Assembly: GCF_947496485.1 (NCBI RefSeq)
Contig: NZ_CANMCZ010000004.1
Location: forward strand, 186,001-250,000
Source of the DNA: an uncultured Winogradskyella sp.
GTDB taxonomy: Bacteria; Bacteroidota; Bacteroidia; Flavobacteriales; Flavobacteriaceae
DNA: 64,000 nt
Reading direction: 5' to 3'
Under the pieces are notes generated by a model that saw nothing but the letters and a program-made list of their open reading frames with translations, was not told the origin of the DNA and searched no databases. A program made the translations under genes and the position numbers. Of the stretch, positions 54,574 to 63,700 are shown one piece after another (the stretch's first letter is position 1; each line of letters starts with the position of its first letter).

Positions 54574-54987
54574 ATGGAAACAATAGAACAAGTATTAGAG
54601 TCAAAAAATATTCGTGTTACAGCAATGCGTATGTTAATTTATAAGTTTCTTGCAGAAAAAGAGATAGCGGTAACATTGAGTGATATTGAAAATGCTTTTG
54701 AAAAAGCAGATAGAACTACCTTGTACAGAACTATTAAAACTTTTGAAGAAAAGGATATTGTGCATCAAATAGACGATGGCACAGGGATAACAAAATATGC
54801 GTTATGCGAAAAGGGATGTAATTGTGATATAAAAACCGATTTACACTTACATTTCCATTGTAACAATTGCAATGAAACCATTTGCTTAACAGACTATAAA
54901 ATACCCCAAATTAAAGTGCCTGATGGCTTTGTTTCGGAAAATGTAAACTTGGTTGTAAAAGGTATTTGCGATAAGTGTAGTGGCTAA
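54574..54987 (+). CDS. Fur-family metal-responsive repressor
   Basis: 137 residues. A winged HTH (NIRVTAMRMLIYKFLAEKEI, DRTTLYRTIKTFEEKDIVHQ) precedes a dimerisation/metal domain with HLHFHCNNCNETICL and a C-terminal CDKC zinc site. The Fur/Zur type cannot be decided by eye. It lies 2 bases after the TonB receptor gene and so is co-transcribed with the receptor it probably controls. Confidence 0.9.
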   Translation: METIEQVLESKNIRVTAMRMLIYKFLAEKEIAVTLSDIENAFEKADRTTLYRTIKTFEEKDIVHQIDDGTGITKYALCEKGCNCDIKTDLHLHFHCNNCNETICLTDYKIPQIKVPDGFVSENVNLVVKGICDKCSG

Positions 54988-55043
54988 TAATTGCACTTCC
55001 ATTGCACTTACTATTAAAGTACATTTATCCAAAATTAGTGAAT

Positions 55044-55406
55044 ATGAAGTTTAATACTAAAATACCTAAACATCTTAAACAGGCGTATAACGAAGAATTA
55101 AAACTATACAGTTTCTGTTTAGAAAATAAGCATTTTGGCAATGCTTGGTATCATTTAGAACGCAGTCATATCATAGGGCAATCTTATCCAATAGAACATA
55201 CCTATTCACATTGGTTAATGCTAAAATTTGGATTTAGACAAAAAGATACTAAAGAAGTAATAGGTCAAATAGTTAGGTTGTTTGTGGGTGGCTGGAAATC
55301 ATTTATAAATCACGTTCCACTTGGTAATACAGGTGGCGCAAACGTGCCACCATTAAAACGGATGCCTATTCCAAATGACATTGAAAAAGTATTAGATATA
55401 GAATGA
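55044..55406 (+). CDS. DUF3703 protein
   Basis: 120 residues from the ATG at 55044 (MKFNTKIPKHLKQAY). The DUF3703 pattern is clear: NAWYHLERSHIIGQSYPIEH, HWLMLKFGFR, and PLGNTGGANVPPLKRMPIPN. The family is a small cytosolic protein of unknown function often found next to mercury-resistance genes, as here: its end overlaps the merTP-like gene by 4 bases. Confidence 0.85.
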   Translation: MKFNTKIPKHLKQAYNEELKLYSFCLENKHFGNAWYHLERSHIIGQSYPIEHTYSHWLMLKFGFRQKDTKEVIGQIVRLFVGGWKSFINHVPLGNTGGANVPPLKRMPIPNDIEKVLDIE

Positions 55407-55990
55407 AAAATAAATTAGCGGTTACAAGTATCCTAACAGCAATCACAGCTTCATTGTGTTGCATCACACCAGTTTTGGCATTAATTGCAGGAACAAGTGG
55501 TGTAGCTTCAACTTTTTCTTGGATAGAACCATTTAGACCTTACTTAATAGGGCTAACTATATTAGTTCTTCTCTTTGCTTGGTATCAAAAATTAAAACCA
55601 GAAAAAGAAATCGACTGTGGATGTGAAACGGATAAAAAACCAAAATTTATTCAGTCAAAAACCTTTTTAGGAGTTGTAACAGTATTCGCAATAGTGATGT
55701 TGGCATTTCCATACTACTCAAGTATGTTTTATCCAAATTCAGAGAAACAAATTGTTGTCGTTGATAAATCAAATATCAAAACAACAGAGTATAAAATAAG
55801 TGGAATGACTTGTCCCAGTTGTGAAGCTCACGTAAACCACGAAGTAAATAAACTTAACGGAATTGTGAACTCAAAAACATCATACAAGAATGGTAACGCA
55901 ATCATTGAGTATGACCAAACTAAAACTAATGAATTAGAAATTGAGAAAGCAATTAATTCTACAGGTTATAAAGTAACTGATAAAAATTAA
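55403..55990 (+). CDS. MerT-MerP fusion, mercuric (or related) ion transporter
   Basis: 195 residues. The N-terminal MerT part has the paired cysteines in the first helix (SLCCITPVLALIAG) and two further helices (about 43-62, 90-110), with a DCGCE site between. A periplasmic/cytosolic HMA domain is fused at the C-terminus (about 128-195; SGMTCPSCEAHVNHEVNKLN). Mer transporters move Hg(II) inward for reduction, yet no merA reductase lies in this window. It overlaps DUF3703 by 4 bases. Confidence 0.88.
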   Translation: MKNKLAVTSILTAITASLCCITPVLALIAGTSGVASTFSWIEPFRPYLIGLTILVLLFAWYQKLKPEKEIDCGCETDKKPKFIQSKTFLGVVTVFAIVMLAFPYYSSMFYPNSEKQIVVVDKSNIKTTEYKISGMTCPSCEAHVNHEVNKLNGIVNSKTSYKNGNAIIEYDQTKTNELEIEKAINSTGYKVTDKN

Positions 55991-55995
55991 AATTG

Positions 55996-56202
55996 ATGCA
56001 AACTATATTAAAATCTGAAATCACTTGCCCAACCTGTGGTCATAAAAAGGAAGAAGATATGCCAACAAATGCCTGTCAATTCTTTTATGAATGTGAGAAA
56101 TGTAAAACAGTTTTAAAACCAAACAAAGGAGATTGTTGTGTGTATTGTTCTTATGGTACAGTTCCTTGTCCACCAATTCAACAAAACAAAAGTTGTTGTT
56201 AA
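55996..56202 (+). CDS. GDCCVxC-domain small metal-binding protein
   Basis: 68 residues from the ATG at 55996. Cysteine-rich: ITCPTCGHKKEEDM, ECEKCKTVLKPNKGDCCVYC and a C-terminal CC. The GDCCVYC block names the family, which is often near mercury and heavy-metal genes and is thought to bind metal or to act as a chaperone. The gene is placed between MerTP and the P1B ATPase. Confidence 0.85.
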   Translation: MQTILKSEITCPTCGHKKEEDMPTNACQFFYECEKCKTVLKPNKGDCCVYCSYGTVPCPPIQQNKSCC

Positions 56203-56212
56203 AACTAACTTG

Positions 56213-58165
56213 ATGAAAAAAAAGAAAATCAATTTAAAAGATTTAAAACCAAATTCAGAAGCACAACATTCTCACGATGATGGTCATAATCACGGTAATG
56301 GAAGTGCATTCAAAACATACATTCCTGCTATCATAAGTTTTGTTATGTTAATGGTAGGTATCGCTGTAGATTATTTTGATGCGATTCCTCAATTTCAAGG
56401 ATTGATTCGAGTAGTTTGGTACACTTTAGCATATATTCCAGTTGGATTTCCTGTAATTAAAGAAGGATGGAAAAGTCTTATAAAAGGCGATGTTTTTACC
56501 GAGTTCTTTTTAATGTCTATTGCCACCATTGGTGCGTTTATCATTGGTGAATATCCTGAAGGTGTGGCAGTAATGCTATTTTATGCAGTAGGAGAATTAT
56601 TTCAAAACGCAGCAGTTAATAGAGCAAAAGGAAATATTAAAGCCTTATTAGATGTTCGACCAAAAGAAGCCAATGTATTTCGTGATGGTGATTATGTTAG
56701 TGTGTCGCCAGAAGCTGTAAATATTGGTGAAAAAATACAAATTCGAGTAGGTGAGAAAATACCGTTAGATGGGATTTTATTATCCGAAAAAGCATCTCTA
56801 AACACCGCAGCGTTAACAGGCGAGAGCAAACCAGATTCCATTCAGAAAGAAGCAAAGGTTTACGCAGGTAGTATCAATTTAGAAAGCGTTATTGAAGTTG
56901 AGGTAACTAATAAGTTTGAAGATAGTTCTATTGCCAGAATATTAGAATTGGTTCAAAATGCTACTGCACGTAAATCTAAAACAGAATTATTCATTAGACA
57001 GTTTGCTCGTATCTACACGCCAATTGTAGTATTCTTGGCTATTGGTGTTATTTTTATACCTTACTTTTTTGTAGATGATTATGCTTTTAGAGATTGGTTA
57101 TACAGAGCATTAATATTCTTGGTGATTTCTTGTCCTTGTGCGTTAGTGATTTCAATACCATTAGGTTATTTCGGTGGTTTAGGTGTAGCTTCAAAGAATG
57201 GTATTTTATTTAAAGGGGCTTCATTTTTAGACGCTATGACCAAGATAAATACATTGGTAATGGACAAAACAGGAACCGTTACCAAAGGTGTATTTAAAAT
57301 CAAAGAAATAAAAACTATTGGTTGGGATGAATCTGATTTTATGAAGTATTTAATGGCTATGGAAGAACAATCCACGCATCCAATAGCTAAAGCCATAATG
57401 GTATATAAAGGAACTGAAAATAGCTATGAAGCAAAAGAAGTTTCTGAAATTGCTGGTAAAGGATTAAAAGGTATAGTAAACGGTAAAACTGTTTTAGTAG
57501 GTAACCAAGCCTTAATGATTGCCAATAGTATTGATGTTCCAACTGAAACGGAATCTATTGTAGAATCGATAGTATTAGTTGCAATCGATAATCAATTTGC
57601 AGGTTATGTAGTAATAGCAGATGAATTAAAAGAGGATGCAAAAGAAACAATTACAGATTTACATAAAGTAGGCATTAAAAATATTATGATGCTTTCTGGT
57701 GATAAAGATTCTATAACTCAACAAGTCGCTAAAAAGTTGAATATTGAAAATGCTAAAGGTGGTTTACTACCAGAAGATAAATTAAACGAAGTTGAATCTT
57801 TAAAGAAGAATCCTGAAAATAAAGTAGCTTTTATAGGTGATGGTATTAACGATGCACCTGTTTTAGCATTAAGTAACGTTGGTATTGCGATGGGTGGTTT
57901 AGGTAGTGATGTAGCTATTGAAACAGCAGATGTCATTATTCAAACAGACCAACCATCAAAAGTAGTGAGAGCCATTAAAATTAGTCGTTCTACACGCAAA
58001 GTAGTTTGGCAGAATATCATTTTAGCGTTTGGAGTTAAAGTTATTGTCTTGATATTAGGAGCAGGTGGTTTAGCCACAATGTGGGAAGCTGTTTTTGCAG
58101 ATGTAGGAGTAGCATTATTAGCAATTTTAAATGCAGTTCGATTGCAGAAAATGAAATGGGATTAA
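56213..58165 (+). CDS. P1B-type heavy-metal-translocating ATPase (Zn/Cd/Pb type)
   Basis: 650 residues from the ATG at 56213 (MKKKKINLKDLK); the longer frame overlaps the upstream gene. No CxxC metal-binding domain is present; the N-terminus instead has a histidine-rich HSHDDGHNHGNG stretch. Core motifs: GEKIPLDG and LTGESKP (A domain), membrane CPC C307-P-C309 in ISCPCALVIS, phosphorylation D351 in VMDKTGTVTKG, STHPIAKA, and GDGINDAPVLALS. It would pump Zn(II), Cd(II) or Pb(II) outward across the inner membrane. Confidence 0.93.
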   Translation: MKKKKINLKDLKPNSEAQHSHDDGHNHGNGSAFKTYIPAIISFVMLMVGIAVDYFDAIPQFQGLIRVVWYTLAYIPVGFPVIKEGWKSLIKGDVFTEFFLMSIATIGAFIIGEYPEGVAVMLFYAVGELFQNAAVNRAKGNIKALLDVRPKEANVFRDGDYVSVSPEAVNIGEKIQIRVGEKIPLDGILLSEKASLNTAALTGESKPDSIQKEAKVYAGSINLESVIEVEVTNKFEDSSIARILELVQNATARKSKTELFIRQFARIYTPIVVFLAIGVIFIPYFFVDDYAFRDWLYRALIFLVISCPCALVISIPLGYFGGLGVASKNGILFKGASFLDAMTKINTLVMDKTGTVTKGVFKIKEIKTIGWDESDFMKYLMAMEEQSTHPIAKAIMVYKGTENSYEAKEVSEIAGKGLKGIVNGKTVLVGNQALMIANSIDVPTETESIVESIVLVAIDNQFAGYVVIADELKEDAKETITDLHKVGIKNIMMLSGDKDSITQQVAKKLNIENAKGGLLPEDKLNEVESLKKNPENKVAFIGDGINDAPVLALSNVGIAMGGLGSDVAIETADVIIQTDQPSKVVRAIKISRSTRKVVWQNIILAFGVKVIVLILGAGGLATMWEAVFADVGVALLAILNAVRLQKMKWD

Positions 58166-58236
58166 GCAGATTAATCAATTAAACTTCTGTTAAACAAAAT
58201 CAATAGTTGTTAAAATTTCGTAACTTCGCAATCAAT

Positions 58237-58650
58237 ATGAAGCAGATTTTCCATAAAATAATGTCTTTAGCAATGACTTTTGTAGTGTTATTCTCTACAA
58301 TGTCATTTACTGTGAATATGCATTATTGTGGAGATACTTTAGTAGAATCTGCTATCTTTCAAAAAGCCAAAGGTTGCGGAATGGAAATGGAAAAGCCTTC
58401 AACCGAAGAATGTTCTATTACCAAGAAAAATTGTTGTGATGATAAACAATTAGCAATTGAAGGTCAAGACGAATTACAATTGCAAGTTGACAAAATCACG
58501 TTTGAGCAACAAGTATTCATCGCTTCATTTGTTTATACTTACATTAACCTTTTTGAAGGTTTAGACAGTAATGTATCTACCTACGAAGAATACAAACCAC
58601 CACTCGTCATAAGGCAACTCTACAAGATTGACGAGACATACTTAATTTGA
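58237..58650 (+). CDS. HYC_CC_PP family secreted protein
   Basis: 137 residues from the ATG at 58237. A signal-like helix (AMTFVVLFSTMSFTVNM) leads into HYCGDTLVESAIFQKAKGCG, then CSITKKNCCDDKQ and a late YKPPLVIRQLYKIDETYLI. The ordered HYC, CC and PP elements are those of the HYC_CC_PP family, small secreted proteins that recur beside Bacteroidota metal-efflux RND operons. The function is unknown; metal binding in the periplasm is likely. Confidence 0.85.
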   Translation: MKQIFHKIMSLAMTFVVLFSTMSFTVNMHYCGDTLVESAIFQKAKGCGMEMEKPSTEECSITKKNCCDDKQLAIEGQDELQLQVDKITFEQQVFIASFVYTYINLFEGLDSNVSTYEEYKPPLVIRQLYKIDETYLI

Positions 58651-58757
58651 TTTTTAAACAATAGACTCTTTTATCCTATGACTGCAATGTCGTAAGGATA
58701 ATTTACTGTATTCGGTGTTTTTACAACACTATTGTCTAATTGTTTAAAATCAATCAT

Positions 58758-61700
58758 ATGCTAAATAAAAGCATCAAATTTTTAATAGAAAACAAACTCG
58801 TTGCAGTTTTACTACTTGTCCTTTTTATTGGATGGGGAACTGTTAATGCACCTTTTAATTGGGATACAGGATTTTTGCCAAGTAACCCTGTAGCAGTAGA
58901 TGCTATTCCCGATATAGGTGAAAATCAACAAATCGTATTTACCAAGTGGGATGGTCGTTCCCCACAAGATATAGAAGACCAAATAACCTATCCATTAACC
59001 ACATCATTATTGGGTATTCCTGGAGTGAAAACCATTCGTAGTTCCTCTATGTTTGGCTTTTCAAGTATCTATATCATTTTTGAAGAGAATATAGAATTTT
59101 ACTGGAGTAGAAGTCGTATTCTCGAAAAACTTAATTCCTTACCAAGTGGTTTATTGCCCGAAGGTGTTAATCCTGCTTTAGGTCCTGATGCCACAGGGTT
59201 AGGACAAATATTTTGGTACACTTTAGAAGGTCGTGACGAAAAAGGAAATGTAACTGGTGGTTGGGATTTGCAAGAGTTACGCAGTATTCAGGATTACTAT
59301 GTAAAATATGCTCTATCTTCTGCAAGTGGTGTTTCAGAGGTTGCTTCTATTGGTGGCTATGTTCAGGAGTATCAAGTGGACGTGAATCCAGAACTAATGC
59401 GTCAATATAATATAGGATTGCATCACGTTGTAAAAGCGGTTAAGGAAAGTAATAAGGATATTGGTGCACAGACTTTGGAAATTAATCAAGCAGAATATTT
59501 AGTTCGTGGTTTGGGTTATGTTAAATCCATTTCAGACATTGAAAATGCAGTAGTCACTTCAGAAGATTATACTTCAATTAGAATAAAGGATATAGGTAAA
59601 GTTTCATTAGGTCCTGCAACAAGACGTGGATTATTAGATAAGGAAGGTGCTGAAGTTGTTGGTGCTGTAGTTGTGGCTCGTTATGGTGCTAACCCAATGG
59701 AAGTCATCAATAATGTGAAAGAGAAGATTAATGAATTAAGTGCAGGATTACCTTCAAAAGTATTGGCGGATGGTAGAACTTCCCAAGTAACAATAGTCCC
59801 ATTTTATGACAGAACAGAACTGATACAAGAAACTTTAGGGACTCTAAATGAAGCATTGACTTTAGAAATCTTAATTACCATTCTTGTCATTATTATTATG
59901 GTGTTTAATCTTCGAGCTTCTGTCTTGATTTCAGGATTATTACCAGTTGCAGTCTTAATGGTATTTATTGCGATGAAACTCTTTGGCGTCGATGCTAATA
60001 TTGTCGCATTATCTGGTATTGCAATTGCTATCGGAACAATGGTCGATGTTGGTGTTATACTATCAGAAAATATCATTCGGCATTTAGATGAAGATGATGG
60101 AACACAATCCATTAATACAGTAGTTTACAACGCAACAGCTGAAGTTTCTGGTGCAATCGTAACCGCAGTAATGACTACAATTATAAGTTTCATTCCTGTA
60201 TTTACAATGATTGGCGCTGAAGGTAAATTGTTCAGACCATTAGCATTCACAAAAACCTTTGCATTAACAGCTTCTATAATAGTAGCGTTGTTTTTAATTC
60301 CACCGTTTGCTGCATTTTTATTCAGAAAGAAAAACATCAAAAACACTTTTAAATATGTTTTAAATGGTGTTTTAATAGCATTGGGAATCGTAGCCATAGT
60401 CTATGGATATTGGTTAGGATTAATTTTAATTGCGTTTGGGATTACAGCAGGTCTTAATCTTCAAAATAAGATAACAGACAAACAAGCGAATCTTACCAAT
60501 ATCATTATTTCAGCATCAGCAATAGTGTTCCTATTAGCGGAATATTGGAGACCTTTAGGAGTTGATAAAAGTATCTTCTGGAACCTCATCTTTGTTGGTG
60601 TCATTTGCTTTGGTTTATTGGGTGTTTTCTCATTGTTTATCAGGTATTATACTCGAATTTTAAAGTGGTGTTTAGATAATAAATTACTATTTCTTTCAAT
60701 TCCAACTGCAATTGTCATTGCTGGTTTTTTCATTATGAAAAACACAGGCAAAGAATTTATGCCATCGTTAAATGAAGGTTCTTTTTTATTGATGCCTACT
60801 TCTATGCCACATTCTGGTGTAGAAGAAAATAAGCGTGTTTTACAGCAGTTAGATATGGCAGTTGCCAGTATTCCTGAAATCGAAACTGTAGTTGGAAAAG
60901 CAGGTCGTACAGAATCTGCATTAGACCCAGCACCACTATCAATGTATGAAAATGTTATTCAGTATAAGTCAGAATATATGCTGAATGAAAACCGAGAACG
61001 TCAACGCTACAAAGTGAATAATGATGGCTTGTTTGAATTAAAAGATGGTCGATTTATCGCAAATCCAAATAATACAGAAAATGTCACCTTGAGCACAGTC
61101 GAAAGGTCTCAACTCATTCCAGACAATAATGGAGAGTTCTATCGAAATTGGAGACCTGAAATACAATCACCAGATGATATTTGGAACGAAATTGTAAAAG
61201 TGACCAAATTACCAGGCGTAACGTCTGCACCAAAGCTACAACCTATTGAAACCCGATTGGTAATGTTGCAAACAGGAATGCGAGCACCAATGGGTATTAA
61301 AATAAAAGGGCAAGATTTAAAGCAGATTGAAGCGTTTGGAATGCGATTAGAAGATATTTTAAAACAAGCTGAAGGTGTAAAAGATGAAGCTGTTTTTGCA
61401 GACCGTATTGTAGGTAAACCCTATTTGTTAATTGATATTGATAGAGAGAAAATTGCTCGTTATGGCGTAACCATTGAGGAAGTTCAAAATGTTTTGAAAG
61501 TGGCTGTTGGTGGTATGGTATTAACACAGACAGTAGAAGGTCGTGAGCGTTATGGTGTTAGAGTTCGTTACCCAAGAGAATTAAGAGCAAATCCAACCGA
61601 TTTAAAACAAATCTATGTGCCTGTTGAAAAAGGAAGCCCTATTCCTTTAAGTGAATTAGCGACTATAAAATATGAACAAGGTCCACAAGTAATTAAAAGT

Positions 61701-62462
61701 GAAGACACTTTTTTAGTTGGCTATGTGTTATTTGATAAAATGGATGGTTTTGCAGAAGTCAATGTGGTAGAAAATGCACAAACCTTAATTCAAGAAAAGA
61801 TAGATAGTGGCGAATTGGTAGTCCCAAAAGGTATCAACTACCAATTTACGGGAACGTATGAAAACCAATTAAGAGCAGAAAAAACCTTGTCGGTTGTTGT
61901 GCCTTTAGCGTTGGCAATCATTTTCTTAATTCTGTATTTCCAATTTCGTTCAGTAGGGACATCACTAATGGTATTCACAGGTATTGCAGTTGCTTTTGCT
62001 GGTGGTTTTGTAATGATATGGCTCTATGGTCAAGATTGGTTCTTAAACTTCAATGTCTTTGGTGAAAATCTGCGCGATTTATTTCAAATGCACCCCATTA
62101 ATTTAAGTGTAGCGGTTTGGGTTGGGTTTATTGCACTATTTGGTATCGCAACCGATGATGGAGTTGTAATGGCAACTTATTTAACACAAACATTTGATAG
62201 AAATACACCAGAAAATAAAAAAGAAATCAGAGCATCAGTAGTAGAAGCAGGAGAAAAACGTATTAGACCTTGTTTAATGACAACTGCTACTACCATATTG
62301 GCATTATTACCAGTATTAACATCTACAGGAAGAGGTAGTGATATTATGATACCTATGGCAATACCAAGTTTTGGTGGAATGTTAATCGCTTTAATAACAC
62401 TATTTGTAGTCCCTGTTTTATATAGTTGGAAAGCAGAAGTTAAACTTAAAAGAACAGTATAA
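58758..62462 (+). CDS. CusA/CzcA heavy-metal RND efflux pump
   Basis: 1234 residues from the ATG at 58758. It is the inner-membrane proton-driven pump of a tripartite metal efflux system. Signatures: ITYPLTTSLLGIPGVKTIRS, the RND proton-relay helix VDVGVILSENIIRH, IEMETVV-like periplasmic region around the metal methionines, and AVWVGFIALFGIATDDGVVM near the end. It is longer than E. coli CusA owing to extra membrane segments around 540-610. TolC and CusB-like genes follow with single-base overlaps, so the three form one efflux operon. Confidence 0.93.
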   Translation: MLNKSIKFLIENKLVAVLLLVLFIGWGTVNAPFNWDTGFLPSNPVAVDAIPDIGENQQIVFTKWDGRSPQDIEDQITYPLTTSLLGIPGVKTIRSSSMFGFSSIYIIFEENIEFYWSRSRILEKLNSLPSGLLPEGVNPALGPDATGLGQIFWYTLEGRDEKGNVTGGWDLQELRSIQDYYVKYALSSASGVSEVASIGGYVQEYQVDVNPELMRQYNIGLHHVVKAVKESNKDIGAQTLEINQAEYLVRGLGYVKSISDIENAVVTSEDYTSIRIKDIGKVSLGPATRRGLLDKEGAEVVGAVVVARYGANPMEVINNVKEKINELSAGLPSKVLADGRTSQVTIVPFYDRTELIQETLGTLNEALTLEILITILVIIIMVFNLRASVLISGLLPVAVLMVFIAMKLFGVDANIVALSGIAIAIGTMVDVGVILSENIIRHLDEDDGTQSINTVVYNATAEVSGAIVTAVMTTIISFIPVFTMIGAEGKLFRPLAFTKTFALTASIIVALFLIPPFAAFLFRKKNIKNTFKYVLNGVLIALGIVAIVYGYWLGLILIAFGITAGLNLQNKITDKQANLTNIIISASAIVFLLAEYWRPLGVDKSIFWNLIFVGVICFGLLGVFSLFIRYYTRILKWCLDNKLLFLSIPTAIVIAGFFIMKNTGKEFMPSLNEGSFLLMPTSMPHSGVEENKRVLQQLDMAVASIPEIETVVGKAGRTESALDPAPLSMYENVIQYKSEYMLNENRERQRYKVNNDGLFELKDGRFIANPNNTENVTLSTVERSQLIPDNNGEFYRNWRPEIQSPDDIWNEIVKVTKLPGVTSAPKLQPIETRLVMLQTGMRAPMGIKIKGQDLKQIEAFGMRLEDILKQAEGVKDEAVFADRIVGKPYLLIDIDREKIARYGVTIEEVQNVLKVAVGGMVLTQTVEGRERYGVRVRYPRELRANPTDLKQIYVPVEKGSPIPLSELATIKYEQGPQVIKSEDTFLVGYVLFDKMDGFAEVNVVENAQTLIQEKIDSGELVVPKGINYQFTGTYENQLRAEKTLSVVVPLALAIIFLILYFQFRSVGTSLMVFTGIAVAFAGGFVMIWLYGQDWFLNFNVFGENLRDLFQMHPINLSVAVWVGFIALFGIATDDGVVMATYLTQTFDRNTPENKKEIRASVVEAGEKRIRPCLMTTATTILALLPVLTSTGRGSDIMIPMAIPSFGGMLIALITLFVVPVLYSWKAEVKLKRTV

Positions 62463-63700
62463 TGAAACATATAAAATCACACATAAAGTCAGTCATTTTT
62501 CTTTGTTTTTTAATCTTTGTTCTCAAAGGAAATGCGCAACAATTAGATGTGCTCATTAATGAAGCATTAAATAACAACCCTGAAATTCAAAAATTTGAAT
62601 TGCAATACAAAAGGGTTTCAGAAAAAGTAAATGAAGTAAATACGGTTCCTAATACAGAATTTGGAGTTGGTTATTTTGTAAGTGAACCAGAAACTCGAAC
62701 AGGTGCTCAACGCTTTAAGGTGTCTGCAAAACAAATGTTACCGTGGTTTGGTAATATTTCGGCAAGAGAAAATTACGTTAGTTCGTTAGCAGATGTTAAG
62801 TATGAAGATATTGTAATTGCGAAGCGAAAACTAATGTCTTCAGTTTCACAATCTTATTATAGACTATATGCTAATAAAGCAAAACAAAAGGTATTAACAG
62901 AGAATATCAATCTGTTAGAAACATATGAAACAATGGCTTTGACTTCTGTTGAGGTTGGTAAAGCATCAGCGGTTGATGTATTGCGTTTACAAATGCGTCA
63001 AAACGAAATGCAACAACTCAAAGATGTGTTGCAACAACAATTTTTAGCAGAACAAACTAACTTCAATAATCTATTGAATAGAGGTAATGATGTTACCGTG
63101 AATGTGGTAGATAGTTTAATGATACCTTCTGAAGACTTTGATATTACTTTTGAAAAATTAGTATTACATCCTGAATTACTAAAATTTGATAAACTCTATC
63201 AATCCATAGAGCAATCAGAATTATTGAATCAAAAAGAAAGCAGTCCAATGATTGGTTTTGGGTTAGATTATATCAATGTTTCCGAAAGGCCAGATATGAA
63301 TTTCTCGGATAACGGTAAAGATATTGTAATGCCAATGGTTTCGGTATCTATCCCAATTTTCAATAAAAAATATAAATCGCAAACCAAACAAAATGATTTG
63401 CAACAGCAAGAAATAACAGCTCAAAAACAGGAACGTTTAAATTCTTTGGAAACGCTTTTAGATAAAGCGATTAACGAACGCATTTCTGCAAGAATAAGTT
63501 ATGCTACCCAAACCAAAAACCTAAAGCAAGCTAAAGATGCAGAAGACATTTTAATCAAAAGCTACGAAACAGGAACGATTGATTTTAATGATGTTTTGGA
63601 TATTCAAGAGTTGCAGCTAAAGTTTCAAATGAACCAAATAGAATCTGTGAAGACCTACTATGTGCAAAGTACAATCATTAATTATTTAACACAGCAATAA
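62462..63700 (+). CDS. TolC-family outer-membrane efflux protein
   Basis: 412 residues. A signal peptide (FLIFVLKGNAQ) is followed by two outer-membrane-factor repeats of long helices (SSVSQSYYRLYANKAKQKVL, SVEVGKASAVDVLRLQMRQN; SYETGTIDFNDVLDIQELQL). It provides the outer-membrane channel of the CusA pump. It overlaps cusA and the next gene by one base each (TAATG). Confidence 0.93.
   Translation: MKHIKSHIKSVIFLCFLIFVLKGNAQQLDVLINEALNNNPEIQKFELQYKRVSEKVNEVNTVPNTEFGVGYFVSEPETRTGAQRFKVSAKQMLPWFGNISARENYVSSLADVKYEDIVIAKRKLMSSVSQSYYRLYANKAKQKVLTENINLLETYETMALTSVEVGKASAVDVLRLQMRQNEMQQLKDVLQQQFLAEQTNFNNLLNRGNDVTVNVVDSLMIPSEDFDITFEKLVLHPELLKFDKLYQSIEQSELLNQKESSPMIGFGLDYINVSERPDMNFSDNGKDIVMPMVSVSIPIFNKKYKSQTKQNDLQQQEITAQKQERLNSLETLLDKAINERISARISYATQTKNLKQAKDAEDILIKSYETGTIDFNDVLDIQELQLKFQMNQIESVKTYYVQSTIINYLTQQ

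Noticed and set aside
56138..56212. Longer start for the P1B ATPase
   Set aside because: The extra codons overlap the GDCCVxC gene in another frame; the ATG at 56213 gives a normal N-terminus.
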